52,787 bases of DNA, taken from positions 5,902 to 58,688 of the forward strand of contig CAJTGB010000029.1 in assembly GCA_910575835.1 (NCBI GenBank), read 5' to 3'. The position numbers and the translations under genes are program-made. The DNA comes from Lachnospiraceae bacterium (GTDB taxonomy: Bacteria > Bacillota > Clostridia > Lachnospirales > Lachnospiraceae). The notes beneath the pieces are model-generated. The model was not told where the DNA came from and did not search any database. It worked only from the letters and a program-made list of their open reading frames with translations. Positions 8,584 through 19,500 of the stretch are shown piece by piece; the first letter of the stretch is position 1; the number at the start of each line of letters is the position of its first letter.

Positions 8584-9018
8584 ATGCCCTATGTACCCGT
8601 ACCAAAAGATTTGACGAAGGTAAAGACCAAGGTCGCCTTCAACCTGACGAAGCGCCAGCTTGTCTGTTTTTCCCTTGCCGCCCTGGTGGGCGTGCCGGCG
8701 TACTTCCTGACCCGGAAGGCCGTGGGGAACTCGACGGCCGCGCTTATCATGATCGGGCTGATGATGCCCTTTTTCTTTTTCGCCATGTATGAGCGCGACG
8801 GGCAGCCGGCGGAGAAGGTTTTAGGGGACCGGCTGCGGCACAGGCTCTGGCCGGGGAGGCGCCCGTACCGGACGGAGAACCTTTACCGGACAATCAGCAA
8901 AAAGGAGGTAGATACGATTGCCAAAAACAAAACAGCAGGCGGCACAGGAAAGGCGCCTGAAAAGAAACGTGGAGCAGGCAAGGGAGATCCGTGCCGAGGC
9001 AAAAGGCGCAGGCCGTAA
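8584..9018 (+). CDS. prgI: PrgI-family mating channel membrane protein
   Basis: It begins PYVPVPKDLTKVKTKVAFNL and has two close hydrophobic helices (residues ~35-50 and ~55-70), matching PrgI, the VirB3-like partner of VirB4 in Gram-positive conjugation systems. A good ribosome site (GGAGGTG) precedes ATG. The last ~33 codons overlap the virB4 5' end in another frame by 101 bases, giving PrgI an unusual K/R/G-rich C-terminus. VirB4 and PrgI are commonly neighbours and interact at the membrane. Confidence 0.9.
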   Translation: MPYVPVPKDLTKVKTKVAFNLTKRQLVCFSLAALVGVPAYFLTRKAVGNSTAALIMIGLMMPFFFFAMYERDGQPAEKVLGDRLRHRLWPGRRPYRTENLYRTISKKEVDTIAKNKTAGGTGKAPEKKRGAGKGDPCRGKRRRP

Positions 9019-11398
9019 GGGTCCTGCTCCCCGTGTGAAGCCGTCCGTAAGGGGCGGCTTTTTTGCCGGGCTTCGGGCGGAGGCGCCCCAGACGGCCCAG
9101 CAGAGCATTCCTTATAGGGAGATGTACCGGGACGGGATATGCAGGATTGACGGGCGGCTCTATACAAAGACGGTGCAGTTTTTTGATATCAACTACCAGC
9201 TCGCCCAGGCGGACGACAAGGCGCAGATCTTTGAGGGATATTGTGATTTCCTGAATTACTTTGATTCTTCCATCCATGTGCAGCTCACCTTCATCAACCA
9301 GAGGGCCAATATGCAGGACTTCGCCAAAAGCATTGACATCCCCATCCGGGGCGACGAGTACGACGGGATCCGGAAGGAGTACGGCGACATGCTCAAAGGC
9401 CAGTTGCAGAAAGGGAACAACGGCCTTGCAAAGCGCAAATATATCACCTTCGGGATCGAAGCGGACGACCTGCGCACGGCAAAGATGCGCCTGGAGCGGA
9501 TCGAGACGGACGTGCTGGCGAACTTCAAGGCCCTGGGAGCCCAGGCCAGGCCGTTGAACGGGTTGGAGCGCCTGGAGCTCCTTCACAGCCAGTTCCACCC
9601 GGACGGACAGGAGAAGTTCCATTTTGAATGGGCCGACCTCCCAAAGACCGGGCTCTCCACGAAGGATTTTATCGCTCCTTCCGGCTTTTCCTTTTCCAAT
9701 GACGGAAAGACCTTCCGGGTGGGGGATCATTCCGGGGCGGTGTCTTTTTTGCAGATCCTGGCACCGGAGCTGACGGACCGGCTGCTGGCGGAGCTTCTGG
9801 ATATGGACGACGCGGTGACGGTGAACCTGCATATCCAGTCCATCGACCAGGCCCAGGCCATCCGCAATATCAAGCGCAAGATGTCCGACCTGCAGAAGAT
9901 GACCATCGAGGAACAGAAGAAGGCAGTCCGGGCAGGCTACGACATGGACATCATACCCACGGACCTTGCCACCTATGGGGAAGAAGCGAAGAATCTCCTG
10001 CAGGACCTGCAGAGCCGGAACGAGCGCATGTTCCTGGTCACGGTGCTGGTGGAGAACATAGCGGCCAAAAGGCAGAAGCTGATGAATGACATCCTTTCCG
10101 CTTCCGGCATTGCGCAGAAATATAACTGCGCCTTGAAGCGTCTGGATTTCCAGCAGGAGCAGGGGCTGATGTCCTCCCTGGCATTGGGGGCCAGCCAGAT
10201 CGGGATTGAGAGGGGGCTTACCACAAGCAGCACGGCCATCTTCGTGCCGTTTACCACCTGCGAGCTGTTCCAGGAGGGGGAGGCGCTGTATTATGGACTG
10301 AACGCGCTTTCCAACAACCTGATCATGGCGAACCGCAAGAATTTAAAGAACCCCAACGGGCTTTTCCTGGGGACGCCGGGCAGCGGCAAGTCCTTCTCGG
10401 CCAAGCGCGAGATCGTCAACGTGTTCCTTCTGACAGAGGACGACATCATCATTGCAGATCCGGAAAATGAGTACGGCCCCCTGGTGGAGCGCTTCGGCGC
10501 AAAGGGGCAGGTGATTGACATTTCCCCCAATTCCACCAACTATATCAACCCAATGGACATCAACCTGGACTATTCGGATGATGAAAACCCGGTGACGCTG
10601 AAAAGTGATTTTATACTTTCCCTGTGCGACCTTATCATTGGGGGCAAGGAGGGGCTTTCCCCGATTGAGAAAACCATCATTGACCGCTGCACCCGTCTGG
10701 TGTACCGGGACTACCTGCAGGATCCGCGCCCGGAGAAGATGCCAGTCCTGGGGGACCTGTACGGGCTTTTGAGGGAGCAGTGCGAGCCGGAGGCCCAGAA
10801 CATCGCAACGGCGCTGGAAATCTATGTGAACGGCTCCTTGAACGTATTCAACCACCGTTCCAATATCCAGATGGATAAGCACCGGGTACTCTGCTTCCAG
10901 CTTAAATCCCTGGGAAAGGCGTTGAAGGAGATCGGGCTTCTGATCATGCAGGATGCGGTCTGGAACCGCGTCACGGCCAACCGGTCCAAGCATAAGACGA
11001 CCTGGTTCTATATTGATGAATTCCACCTTTTGCTGAAGGGGCAGACCGGGAGTTTCAGCGTGGAGATCTGGAAAAGGTTCCGTAAATGGGGCGGGATTCC
11101 AAGCGGCCTTACCCAGAACGTGAAGGATCTCCTGTCCTCGCGGGAGATTGAAAATATCTTCGAGAACAGCGATTTTATCTACATGCTGAACCAGGCACAG
11201 GGGGACCGGCAGATCCTGGCGAGGCAGTTGGGGATCTCCCCGCACCAGCTATCCTATGTGACCCATTCCGGTCCCGGCGAGGGGCTGTTATTCTTTGGGA
11301 ATGTGATCATCCCGTTTGTGGACCATTTCCCAAAGGATACCATGTTATACAGCGTCCTGACGACCCGGCCCGATGAAGTGGCGGGGAGGAAGGCGTGA
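8918..11398 (+). CDS. virB4: VirB4-like conjugation ATPase
   Basis: The protein is 826 residues, starting at TTG 8918 (PKTKQQAAQERRLKRN), seven bases after AAAGGAGG. The N-terminal half is the VirB4/CagE-type domain. The C-terminal half is a RecA-like ATPase with Walker A GTPGSGKS at ~residue 485, Walker B-like IIIADPENEY at ~515 and TWFYIDEFHLLL at ~700. VirB4 powers assembly and operation of the type IV secretion channel. The length is normal and no motif is missing. The gene ends 52 bases before the hydrolase gene, within the same operon. Confidence 0.96.
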   Translation: MPKTKQQAAQERRLKRNVEQAREIRAEAKGAGRKGPAPRVKPSVRGGFFAGLRAEAPQTAQQSIPYREMYRDGICRIDGRLYTKTVQFFDINYQLAQADDKAQIFEGYCDFLNYFDSSIHVQLTFINQRANMQDFAKSIDIPIRGDEYDGIRKEYGDMLKGQLQKGNNGLAKRKYITFGIEADDLRTAKMRLERIETDVLANFKALGAQARPLNGLERLELLHSQFHPDGQEKFHFEWADLPKTGLSTKDFIAPSGFSFSNDGKTFRVGDHSGAVSFLQILAPELTDRLLAELLDMDDAVTVNLHIQSIDQAQAIRNIKRKMSDLQKMTIEEQKKAVRAGYDMDIIPTDLATYGEEAKNLLQDLQSRNERMFLVTVLVENIAAKRQKLMNDILSASGIAQKYNCALKRLDFQQEQGLMSSLALGASQIGIERGLTTSSTAIFVPFTTCELFQEGEALYYGLNALSNNLIMANRKNLKNPNGLFLGTPGSGKSFSAKREIVNVFLLTEDDIIIADPENEYGPLVERFGAKGQVIDISPNSTNYINPMDINLDYSDDENPVTLKSDFILSLCDLIIGGKEGLSPIEKTIIDRCTRLVYRDYLQDPRPEKMPVLGDLYGLLREQCEPEAQNIATALEIYVNGSLNVFNHRSNIQMDKHRVLCFQLKSLGKALKEIGLLIMQDAVWNRVTANRSKHKTTWFYIDEFHLLLKGQTGSFSVEIWKRFRKWGGIPSGLTQNVKDLLSSREIENIFENSDFIYMLNQAQGDRQILARQLGISPHQLSYVTHSGPGEGLLFFGNVIIPFVDHFPKDTMLYSVLTTRPDEVAGRKA

Positions 11399-11450
11399 GG
11401 GGTTTCCTGACAGATAAATAAGTTTCATACCGGGATGTGAGAGGGAGCTT

Positions 11451-14400
11451 GTGAAAAGACTGGAGGTGATGGATATATCCCATGGGAGGGAATTTAAGAA
11501 AAGGAGAAGTGCGGGGAGGCAGCCAGCCAGGGGGCAGGTAAAGGACACGCGGGCAGATTTGAGGGACACGGCACAGGATTTTGACCTGCGACGGGGTGGG
11601 GATGCCCCGACTTCCGGGGAGGATGCCGGCAGGTATCGGTACAACCAGGGCCGGAACCAGGAGATAGCGGCAGGACAGGCAGACGGCCCGGTGGCAGATA
11701 ATGCCGGCATGGATTGGGATGCAGGTTCCGGTGGGGCAGGCTATGAGGCGGCTACGTCCCAGACAGGAAATACGGACCGGACGCATGGTTTCGAGGCAGG
11801 CCATACACATAGGAACCTCCCGGCAGATGGAGCACCAGCAAATGAAGTGTCGGAAAATGGAACGCCGTTCCATACGGGAACACGGGATTTTGACCTGCGG
11901 CGGAGCCGGGGAGATTCGGAGCCCAAGGAAGATTTACGCAGGCACCGGCAGGACCAGAGCCGGAGGATGCATACAGAGCAGATAGACAGCCTGATAACAG
12001 ACAATGGCCTCATGGATCAGGATGCAGGTTCTGGCAGGGCAGGCTATGAGGCGGCTGCGCTACAGACAGGAAATACGGACAGGGCGCACGGTTTCGGGGC
12101 GGGCCATACGGATGGGAATTTTCCGGCAGATGAAATATTGGCAGATGGAGCACCGATTCATACGGCGGCACGGGATTTTGACCTGCGGCGGAATCGGAGG
12201 GGTTCGGCGCCCAGGGAGGATTCACGCAGGCACCGGCAGGACCAGAGCCGGAGGATGTATACAGGGCAGGCAGACAGGAAAGCGCCGGATATACAGGAGG
12301 CGGAGATTCCCGTCCATGAGGACAATTTTTCTTTTGATAGTGGCAGCGGGATTTCGGAACCCAGGGAGCCGGCAACAACAAAACCAGACATTCCTTTCCG
12401 GGAAGAATCAGCAAGGGCGGACAGCAGGCGAAACTCCCGGAACAGGAAGGAGGAATCCGGGCAAAGGGCAAAGCAGCATGGAAATAAATATCAGCAGAGA
12501 TTCCAGAAAGAAGCAAGGGCCGAGGAACAGGCGGCTTCCGGGGAGGCACAGAAGAAGCCTTCCAAGCTGGAGTTTACCGCTGACGAGCTGCCGCCGGAAA
12601 AGAAGGACAGAAAGCTCTCCCAGGCAGTAAAGAAGGCTGAACGGACGGAACAGAAGCTGGAGCGGGCCAAGGAACGGCTGCCTTCACGCCGGAAGCTGCG
12701 TATGGAGACTGCTTCCGACCCGGAGGCCGGGAAAGCCAAAAAGCGCCTGAAACTGGAAAAGGAGGTAAAGACACAGAGGGCCCATGTCAAGGGATCGCTT
12801 CCCCTGCGCCCGGTAAAGGCCGGGGCCAATGCCGCCATCGGATTTGCACACAAAAAAATCTATGAGGCCGAGAATGAAAACATAGGGATCAAGGCGGCCC
12901 ACCGGACGGAGCTTGTGGGCGAGGCCGGGGCGCGCACCGCCTGGTACCGCCACAAGACGGCAACCTACCGCAGGGCGGAAAGATTACAGAAGAAATCCGT
13001 GCGGGCAAAGGCAAACGCAGCTTACCGGCAGGTACTACAGGAGAGGCCGGAGCTGAAAAAGAACCTTCTGGCCCGGATGTGGCAGAAGAAAAAGCTGAAA
13101 CGCCAGTATGCAAAGGCGGCAAGGGAGGCGCAGAAGGCCGGAAGGCTGGCGAAGGACACCGCCGTCACCACGGAAAAGATTGCAATGGGGCTGGTACGGG
13201 CGGCGAAGCGCCACCCGGTCATCTGCGCCATCCTCCTTTTCCTGCTCCTTGTATTTTTTATGATTGCCTCGCTGGTTTCCTCTTTCTCCAACGTGGGGAC
13301 CGGAGGGCTTGGCAGCATTGCGGCTTCCTCCTATCTGGCGGAGGATGGGGAGATTGACCGGGCGGAGCTTGCCTATACGGAGTGGGAGACAGATTTACAG
13401 ATGGAGATCAACCGGGTGGAGACGGATCGGCCAGGCTATGATGAATACCGTTACCAGATCGGCGCCATTGAGCATGACCCTTTTGAGCTGATGGGGTATC
13501 TTACTTCCGTGTACCAGGATTTTTCCTATGGGGAGGTGGAAAGCACTTTAAGGGAGCTTTTTGGGGCGCAGTATTCCCTCAACTATACCGAGGAAACAGA
13601 GATCCGCTACCGCACGGAGACAGAGACGGACCCGGAAACGGGGGAGGAAACAGAGGTCGAGGTGCCGTATGAGTGGCACATCCTGAACGTGAAGCTGTCC
13701 GTTACCCCTCTTGGGAATGTGATCGTAGGGCGGATGGACGGCGAACAGAAGGAGGTCTGCGAGATCCTGCTTTCCACCAAAGGGTGTCGGCAGTATGTGG
13801 GGAACGTGTTCGGTGAGACCAACTGGCTCCCCTTTGTCACAAGCGGCTACGGCTACCGGGTACACCCCATCAGCGGGGGGAAGGACTACCACACCGGGGT
13901 TGACATCGGGATGCCCCAGGGCACGGAGATCCTGGCGGGGCATGACGGCCGGGTGACGCTGGCCGGGGATGCCGGGGGCTATGGATTGTGCGTGGCTATC
14001 GAAGGCCGGGCCTACGGGGAGCATACCCTGACGACCAAATACGGCCATTGTTCCCAGATCCTTGTGTCGGCAGGCCAGGAAGTTCAGGCCGGGGATGTGA
14101 TCGCAAGGGTCGGCAGCACCGGGAATTCCACCGGCCCGCACCTGCACCTGGAGGTCCTGGTGGACGGGCAGTATCTCAATCCCCTGTATTTTGCGGAGAC
14201 CGGGGATGACAGCGAGCGGCGCCTTCCGGCAGCAGGACCGGGCGGCGGAGGGGATTACCTGCACTATGACATACCGCCGGAGGCGCTTTCGGATGAACGG
14301 TTCGCGGCCATGATCGCGGAGGCCGAGAAGTACCTGGGCTACCCTTATGTGTGGGGCGGCGCGAGCCCTTCCACGTCCTTTGACTGTTCGGGCTATGTGT

Positions 14401-14666
14401 CATGGGTAGTCAACCACAGCGGGTGGAACTTCGGACGGCTGACGGCCAACGGGCTTTTAGGCGTATGTACCCCCGTATCAAGCGGGGACGCAAGGCCGGG
14501 GGACCTGGTTTTCTTCCAGGGGACCTATAACACCAGCGGCGCAAGCCATGTGGGGATCTACGTGGGAAATGGGATGATGATCCATTGCGGGGATCCGATC
14601 TCCTACGCAAACATCAATACGAGTTACTGGCAGAGCCATTTTTATACATTTGCGCGCCTGCCTTAA
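11451..14666 (+). CDS. Conjugation cell-wall hydrolase, M23 peptidase plus NlpC/P60 (CD1108-type)
   Basis: The protein is 1071 residues from GTG 11451. In order it has a hydrophilic region with ~100-residue tandem repeats (~43-275), a K/R-rich helical stretch, one transmembrane helix (~592-615), an M23 metallopeptidase domain (GYGYRVHPISGGKDYHTGVD; GPHLHLEVL, ~797-915) and an NlpC/P60 domain (FDCSGY cysteine ~979, SHVGIY histidine ~1032). The topology puts both hydrolases outside the membrane, where they would locally open peptidoglycan for the mating channel. Family members usually lack such a long repeat insert. The stop is followed by the iteron region. Confidence 0.93.
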   Translation: MKRLEVMDISHGREFKKRRSAGRQPARGQVKDTRADLRDTAQDFDLRRGGDAPTSGEDAGRYRYNQGRNQEIAAGQADGPVADNAGMDWDAGSGGAGYEAATSQTGNTDRTHGFEAGHTHRNLPADGAPANEVSENGTPFHTGTRDFDLRRSRGDSEPKEDLRRHRQDQSRRMHTEQIDSLITDNGLMDQDAGSGRAGYEAAALQTGNTDRAHGFGAGHTDGNFPADEILADGAPIHTAARDFDLRRNRRGSAPREDSRRHRQDQSRRMYTGQADRKAPDIQEAEIPVHEDNFSFDSGSGISEPREPATTKPDIPFREESARADSRRNSRNRKEESGQRAKQHGNKYQQRFQKEARAEEQAASGEAQKKPSKLEFTADELPPEKKDRKLSQAVKKAERTEQKLERAKERLPSRRKLRMETASDPEAGKAKKRLKLEKEVKTQRAHVKGSLPLRPVKAGANAAIGFAHKKIYEAENENIGIKAAHRTELVGEAGARTAWYRHKTATYRRAERLQKKSVRAKANAAYRQVLQERPELKKNLLARMWQKKKLKRQYAKAAREAQKAGRLAKDTAVTTEKIAMGLVRAAKRHPVICAILLFLLLVFFMIASLVSSFSNVGTGGLGSIAASSYLAEDGEIDRAELAYTEWETDLQMEINRVETDRPGYDEYRYQIGAIEHDPFELMGYLTSVYQDFSYGEVESTLRELFGAQYSLNYTEETEIRYRTETETDPETGEETEVEVPYEWHILNVKLSVTPLGNVIVGRMDGEQKEVCEILLSTKGCRQYVGNVFGETNWLPFVTSGYGYRVHPISGGKDYHTGVDIGMPQGTEILAGHDGRVTLAGDAGGYGLCVAIEGRAYGEHTLTTKYGHCSQILVSAGQEVQAGDVIARVGSTGNSTGPHLHLEVLVDGQYLNPLYFAETGDDSERRLPAAGPGGGGDYLHYDIPPEALSDERFAAMIAEAEKYLGYPYVWGGASPSTSFDCSGYVSWVVNHSGWNFGRLTANGLLGVCTPVSSGDARPGDLVFFQGTYNTSGASHVGIYVGNGMMIHCGDPISYANINTSYWQSHFYTFARLP
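11577..12290 (+). repeat. In-frame tandem repeat inside the hydrolase gene
   Basis: Three units begin with GATTTTGACCTGCG (residues DFDLRR) at 11577, 11886 and 12174. Full units are 309 and 288 bp, both multiples of three; the third is partial, to about 12290. Long DNA stretches are nearly identical between units (for example around GCAGGTTC and ATGAGGCGGCT), so the expansion is recent. The encoded region is cytoplasmic by topology. Confidence 0.85.
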
Positions 14667-14681
14667 AAGATTTGTGTTGAG

Positions 14682-14958
14682 TTGCAATTAAGTTTGATAA
14701 TTTTGCAATAAAGATTGATAATTTACAACTTGGTTTGATAAAAACGGTTTCATGGAAAAATTTACAATTTTGATTGATAAAACTCAAAAATGACAATTAA
14801 AGTTGATAAAAATGAAGATTTCGTGGCACTTAAAGGAGCATGGTTCTTATTATGCTTCTTTATCTTTCTGTCACATGGTTTCGAGATATAGAGTTTTGGA
14901 GTAAACTATTAAACTTAATTGTAATTATGGAACTTATTATTATCAAACTTTTTTGCAA
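14682..14958. repeat. Iteron array: six 19-bp repeats in the intergenic region
   Basis: Five direct copies of a 19-mer with consensus TTRCAAYTWNGWTTGATAA start at 14682, 14703, 14723, 14762 and 14791. An inverted sixth copy lies at 14940-14958. The first three are spaced 20-21 bp, so they face the same side of the helix. The surrounding ~320 bases are AT-rich and gene-free. A weak promoter (TTGGAG 14896, 18 bp, TGTAAT 14920) precedes the inverted copy. The array could be a regulator-binding region for the DUF4315 operon or a replication origin. No Rep protein was seen nearby. Confidence 0.8.
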
Positions 14959-14988
14959 ACAGACAATTTGAAAGATGGAGGTAAAAGA

Positions 14989-15234
14989 TTGAACCCTAAG
15001 ATTGAGAAGCTGAAAAAGGAAATTGAAAAGACAGAGGGGAAGATTGCGGACTTACAGGAGAAGGTGCGTGACCTGGAGAAGCAGAAAACGGAGCTTGAAA
15101 ACACCGACTATGTGGCGGTGGCAAGGAGCTTCAAGCTGACGCCCCAGGAGCTGGCCGAGTTCTTAAAGACACGGCAGATGGCGCCGGAAAAGGAGGCTTT
15201 GCAGCAGGAACAGGAGGGAAGGAATGAGGACTAA
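14989..15234 (+). CDS. DUF4315-family coiled-coil protein
   Basis: The protein is 81 residues from TTG 14989, placed by GGAGGTAAAAGA just upstream. An earlier start would read through the ribosome site. The N-terminal half is a heptad-rich coiled coil (KIEKLKKEIEKTEGKIADLQ), followed by a short helical segment (LTPQELAEFLKTRQM). This matches the DUF4315 proteins found beside DUF4366 in Clostridia ICEs. Function is unknown; being small and soluble, it may be an assembly partner. The stop overlaps the next start by 11 bases. Confidence 0.85.
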   Translation: MNPKIEKLKKEIEKTEGKIADLQEKVRDLEKQKTELENTDYVAVARSFKLTPQELAEFLKTRQMAPEKEALQQEQEGRNED

Positions 15235-16486
15235 AGGATGGATGAAATTTCTGGCGCTTGTGGTTTCCATAGGCGCCTTTTCCTTTCCTATGACCGCATT
15301 TGCGGCCGGGGATAAGGACACCACGCCGCCGGAGCTTACGGCGGTCCTGGAAGATGAAACCGTGAAGATCGAGAGCAGGGACGACAATTCCGGAGTGGAG
15401 GCGGTGTTCATTGACGGGAACCGTGTCAATTCCCTTACGGACGGGAAGGCGTCGGTGGCCCTGAAGGATTATGTGGGCGCCAATAAAAACGTGAGCGTCT
15501 ATGCGGTGGATTATGCGGGGAACCGTTCGGAGAGCGTGAAGTTTGCCAATCCCTATTATCAGGAGCCGGAAACAAATGGGCAGGACGGGAACAGTGGCTG
15601 CTCCGGGCAGCAGCAGAACCAGAAGGAGGAACAACAGGCCAGCCAGGAACCGGCAGGCACACAGGGGGATTCTTCCGGCAGCAATGCAGGAACTTCTAAC
15701 CAGGGCAGCGCAGCGGCAGGCGGAAATAGCACCGGAGCCAACGGCAGCACAGGAACCAACAGCGGCAATGCCGGCACCGGGGGAGCTTCCGGCACAGGGG
15801 GTGGGAGCGCTTCAAACGGAAGTGCTGCAGGCGGCTCCGGCGATTCCCAGGAAAGCGCGTCCTCCATCCCCGAAGGGGCTTTCACCCCGGAGGGTACGGG
15901 CACGGTGCTGGATGAAGCAAGCGGTGAGGATGGGGATAAGCAGTTTTACACCATTACTACCGAGGCCGGGAATGTCTTTTATTTAATCGTGGACGGGAAA
16001 CGGGATTCCAACAACGTGTATTTCCTGAACGCCGTTACAGAATCCGACCTGATGGCCCTGGCGGAGAAGGACAGCGGGAACAGCGCAAGTTCCATCCCAT
16101 CCGCGGAAATCTGCACCTGTACGGAAAAGTGTGTAGCCGGGGATGTGGACACAGCCTGCCCGGTATGCAGAAATGATTTGAAAGGCTGTACCGGGAAGGA
16201 GGCAGAGCTTTCGGAGGCGGAGGAACCTGCGGAGCCGGATAAGCCGGAGAAAGGCGGCAGTGTCGGAACGGTCCTCTTTATTGTGATTGCCCTCCTTGCG
16301 GTCTGCGGCGCAGGCTACTATGTGAAGATCGTGCGCCCGAAGCAGCAGACGGAGGACGAAGAATTTGAGGATGACGGATACGGCGAGGGCTTTGACCCGG
16401 ACGAGGCTTTCGGGGAGACGGAATATCTTTCCGAGGATGATTTTGACGACCGCATCGAGGATGACGGACAGGAGGACGGTGAATAG
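15224..16486 (+). CDS. DUF4366-type surface protein
   Basis: The protein is 420 residues with a signal peptide (LALVVSIGAFSFPMTAFAA), an Ig-like extracellular segment (~25-110), a low-complexity G/S/N/T/Q linker (~115-210), a conserved domain around FYTITTEAGNVFYLIVDGK, a cysteine cluster (CTCTEKC ... CPVC ... GC), a transmembrane helix (~345-367) and a highly acidic cytoplasmic tail. This is the DUF4366 layout of ICE-encoded membrane proteins. It probably takes part in mating-pair surface contacts. It is translationally coupled to DUF4315. Confidence 0.85.
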   Translation: MRTKGWMKFLALVVSIGAFSFPMTAFAAGDKDTTPPELTAVLEDETVKIESRDDNSGVEAVFIDGNRVNSLTDGKASVALKDYVGANKNVSVYAVDYAGNRSESVKFANPYYQEPETNGQDGNSGCSGQQQNQKEEQQASQEPAGTQGDSSGSNAGTSNQGSAAAGGNSTGANGSTGTNSGNAGTGGASGTGGGSASNGSAAGGSGDSQESASSIPEGAFTPEGTGTVLDEASGEDGDKQFYTITTEAGNVFYLIVDGKRDSNNVYFLNAVTESDLMALAEKDSGNSASSIPSAEICTCTEKCVAGDVDTACPVCRNDLKGCTGKEAELSEAEEPAEPDKPEKGGSVGTVLFIVIALLAVCGAGYYVKIVRPKQQTEDEEFEDDGYGEGFDPDEAFGETEYLSEDDFDDRIEDDGQEDGE

Positions 16487-16534
16487 AGCCGGCCTTTCCT
16501 TTTATCAAGACCAAATAAGAAAGCGAGGATTTCT

Positions 16535-19500
16535 ATGGCAAATATGAAAAAGCACGGCCTGAAAAGGCTCCTGGCGTTCCTGCTCCTGGCGGTGTGCCTC
16601 TGCGGGGTGTTCCCCTCCCAGGCGTTTGCCGCCTCCGTGGGGCAGAAGGCAAGCTCCTGGCTGGGCGGCGCCTATGTGGGTTCTGACGGGCGACATTACA
16701 CCAGCCCGGCGCCCTATACCTACCTTGCCTACCAGAAGGACGGCACGGTGGATGTGCATACCAGCTCCGGCGGCACCGACTACCGGCATTACATGCTGAC
16801 GGATTCGGACGGCGTGACGCACCCGGTATTCTGTGTGGAGAGCGGGATCCCCTACCATACTTCCGACAATACCTATACTTCGGAGAGCGGGAAGGACAGT
16901 GGGTATTTGAACCTCCTTCCCTCCGATTCCAGGCGGGGGATCATCCTGACTTCGATTTATGGGTGGAAGCCCGGAGCCGCCCTCCCGGTCTCCGGCATTA
17001 ACGAGGACGATTACAAGATGGCGACCCAGATCATCCTCTGGGAATACCAGCAGCAGCTTCGGAGCGACCCTTACAGCCGGCACGGGAACGGCCATGCCTC
17101 CGGGGACCAGTATTTCAGCGTCATTGCCGGACGGCCGGCAGAAAGGGCTTATGACTGGATTCTGCGCAAGGTGGCCTCCCATGATACGGTGCCTTCCTTT
17201 ACCGCCTCTGCGAAGAAGGACGCCCCGGTGCTGGAGCTGGAATGGGATACCCGTGCAAAGGTCTATACCCTGACTGTGACGGACACCAATAACCTGAGAA
17301 TCGACCTGGAGACCCTCTCCGGCAGCGGAGTGACCGTCAAAAGGAGCGGGAACCAGTACACCTTCACCAGCAGGCAGATGATCATGGACCCGGTCACGCT
17401 CAAGTTCCGCAAGGACGTCCCGGTGGCGGAGGATATGCTGATCTGGGGGAGACCGGGCTACCAGACCATGATGACCGGCGCCAGCGACCCTGTTTCATTC
17501 TATGTGAAAGTAAAGACGGAGACCTACGGAACCGCGAGGATTGTCAAGACCAGCGAGGACGGCATTGTGTCCGGGATCTGGTTCAACATTTCCGGCACAG
17601 ACATCCTGGGGAACAAGGTCAATGAGGATGTGGAGACCGGGAAGGACGGGCAGGTGGAAAAGCAGTTCCTTCCGGGCACCTATCTGGTGAAGGAGCTGCC
17701 TGTGGACCGCTATGTTACCCCTCCGGCACAGTATGTCACCATTGAGAGTGGGCAGACCGCAGCGGTGCATTTTTCCAATATCTTAAAGAAGTTCCGCGTC
17801 CATGTGGTAAAGAGCGACAACGACACCGGGACCGCCCAGGGCGATGCCACCCTTGCAGGGGCGACCTATGGCATTTACAACAACGGCGAATTAGTGGACA
17901 CCTACACCACCGGGCCGGAGGGGGATTTTATGACCCGGTATTATGTCTGCGGCGACGCCTGGACCATCCGGGAGATCGAGCCCAGCACGGGGTACCTGCT
18001 CAATGATACGGTCTATGAGGTGGGGGCCTCCCCGACGCTTTATGAGGTGGAGCTGAACACTACGGAAAGCCAGGTGAAGGAGACCGTGATCTATGGGGAC
18101 ATCCGGCTTGTGAAGCACACGGACGACAACGACCCGGACGTGGCGGAAGGAGAACACAGTACGGACGGGAACGCGGGGCAGGTGGAAAAGCCGGAGGCCG
18201 GCGCGGTGTTTGAGGTGTTCCTAAAATCCGCAGGCAGCTATGAGGCGGCAAAGGAGACCGAGCGGGACCTGCTCACCACGGACGGGAATGGGTTCGCTTC
18301 TTCCGGGCGGCTCCCTTATGGACAATACACGGTCCACCAGACAGCCGGGGAGGAAGGGAAGGCGTTTATCCCGGACTTCACGGTATTTATCAGTGAGGAC
18401 GGGCAGACCTACAGCTATATCTTAAACAATACCACCATCACCGCAAGGCTGAAGGTGGAGAAATGCGACGCCGAGACGGGTAACATCATCCCGGTTGCAG
18501 GCACGGGATTCCAGGTCAAGGATTTGTCCACCGGGGAATTTGTCTCCCAGGAGATCTTCTATCCGAACCCGGAGACGCTGGACACCTTCTATGTGTCGGA
18601 TGAAGGCTGGCTCATGCTGCCCGAACCGCTGGCCGCAGGGGATTATGAGCTTTGCGAGGTGGCGGCGCCTTACGGCTATGTTCTTTCTGGCGAGCCCATC
18701 CCCTTCACCGTTGACGGCAGCGAGGCGGTCGTCACCGTGAAACAGCACAACATGCCCCAGAAGGCGGAGCTTACCATCAGAAAGACCGGGGAAGTATTCG
18801 CTTCGGTCCAGGAGAATGAAGGGCTGTACCAGCCGGTGTATGAAGTGCGGGGGCTTCCGGGGGCAGTGTATGACCTGGTGGCCGACGAGGATATCTATAC
18901 CGGGGACGGAACGCTTAGGGCGGCAAAGGATACGGTCATAGAGACACTTACCACCGCGGAGGACGGGACCGCGGCAAGCGGCCTTCTGTATCTGGGGCGT
19001 TACCGCCTGGAGGAAAAGGAGGCCCCGGCAGGCATGGTGGCAGCCACGGAACCGGAGCGGGTGGAGCTTGCCTACGCAGGGGAGACCGTGGAAGTCACCA
19101 AGACGGAAAAGGGGCTTTATGACCAGCGCCAGAGGGCGGCGGTAGACCTTACAAAATCCCTGGAGACGGATGGGCTTTTCGGCTTCGGGGAAGATGGGGA
19201 GTGCCAGGACATTTCCTTTGGCCTCTATGCGGATTCGGCTCTGACGGCGGCGGATGGCGGCGTGATCCCGGCAGACGGGCTCCTGGAGGTGGTCTCTGTT
19301 TCAGAGAACGGGGCCGGCGGCTATGGGGCTTCCTTTGCTTCGGACCTGCCTTTTGGCAGCTATTATGTGAAGGAGCGCACCACCAATGAGGCATATGTCC
19401 TTTCCGATACAGAGTATCCGGTGATTTTTGCATATGCAGGCCAGGACACGGCGCTTGTGGAGATTGCGGCCAATGAGGGGGAACCCATTGAAAATAAGCT

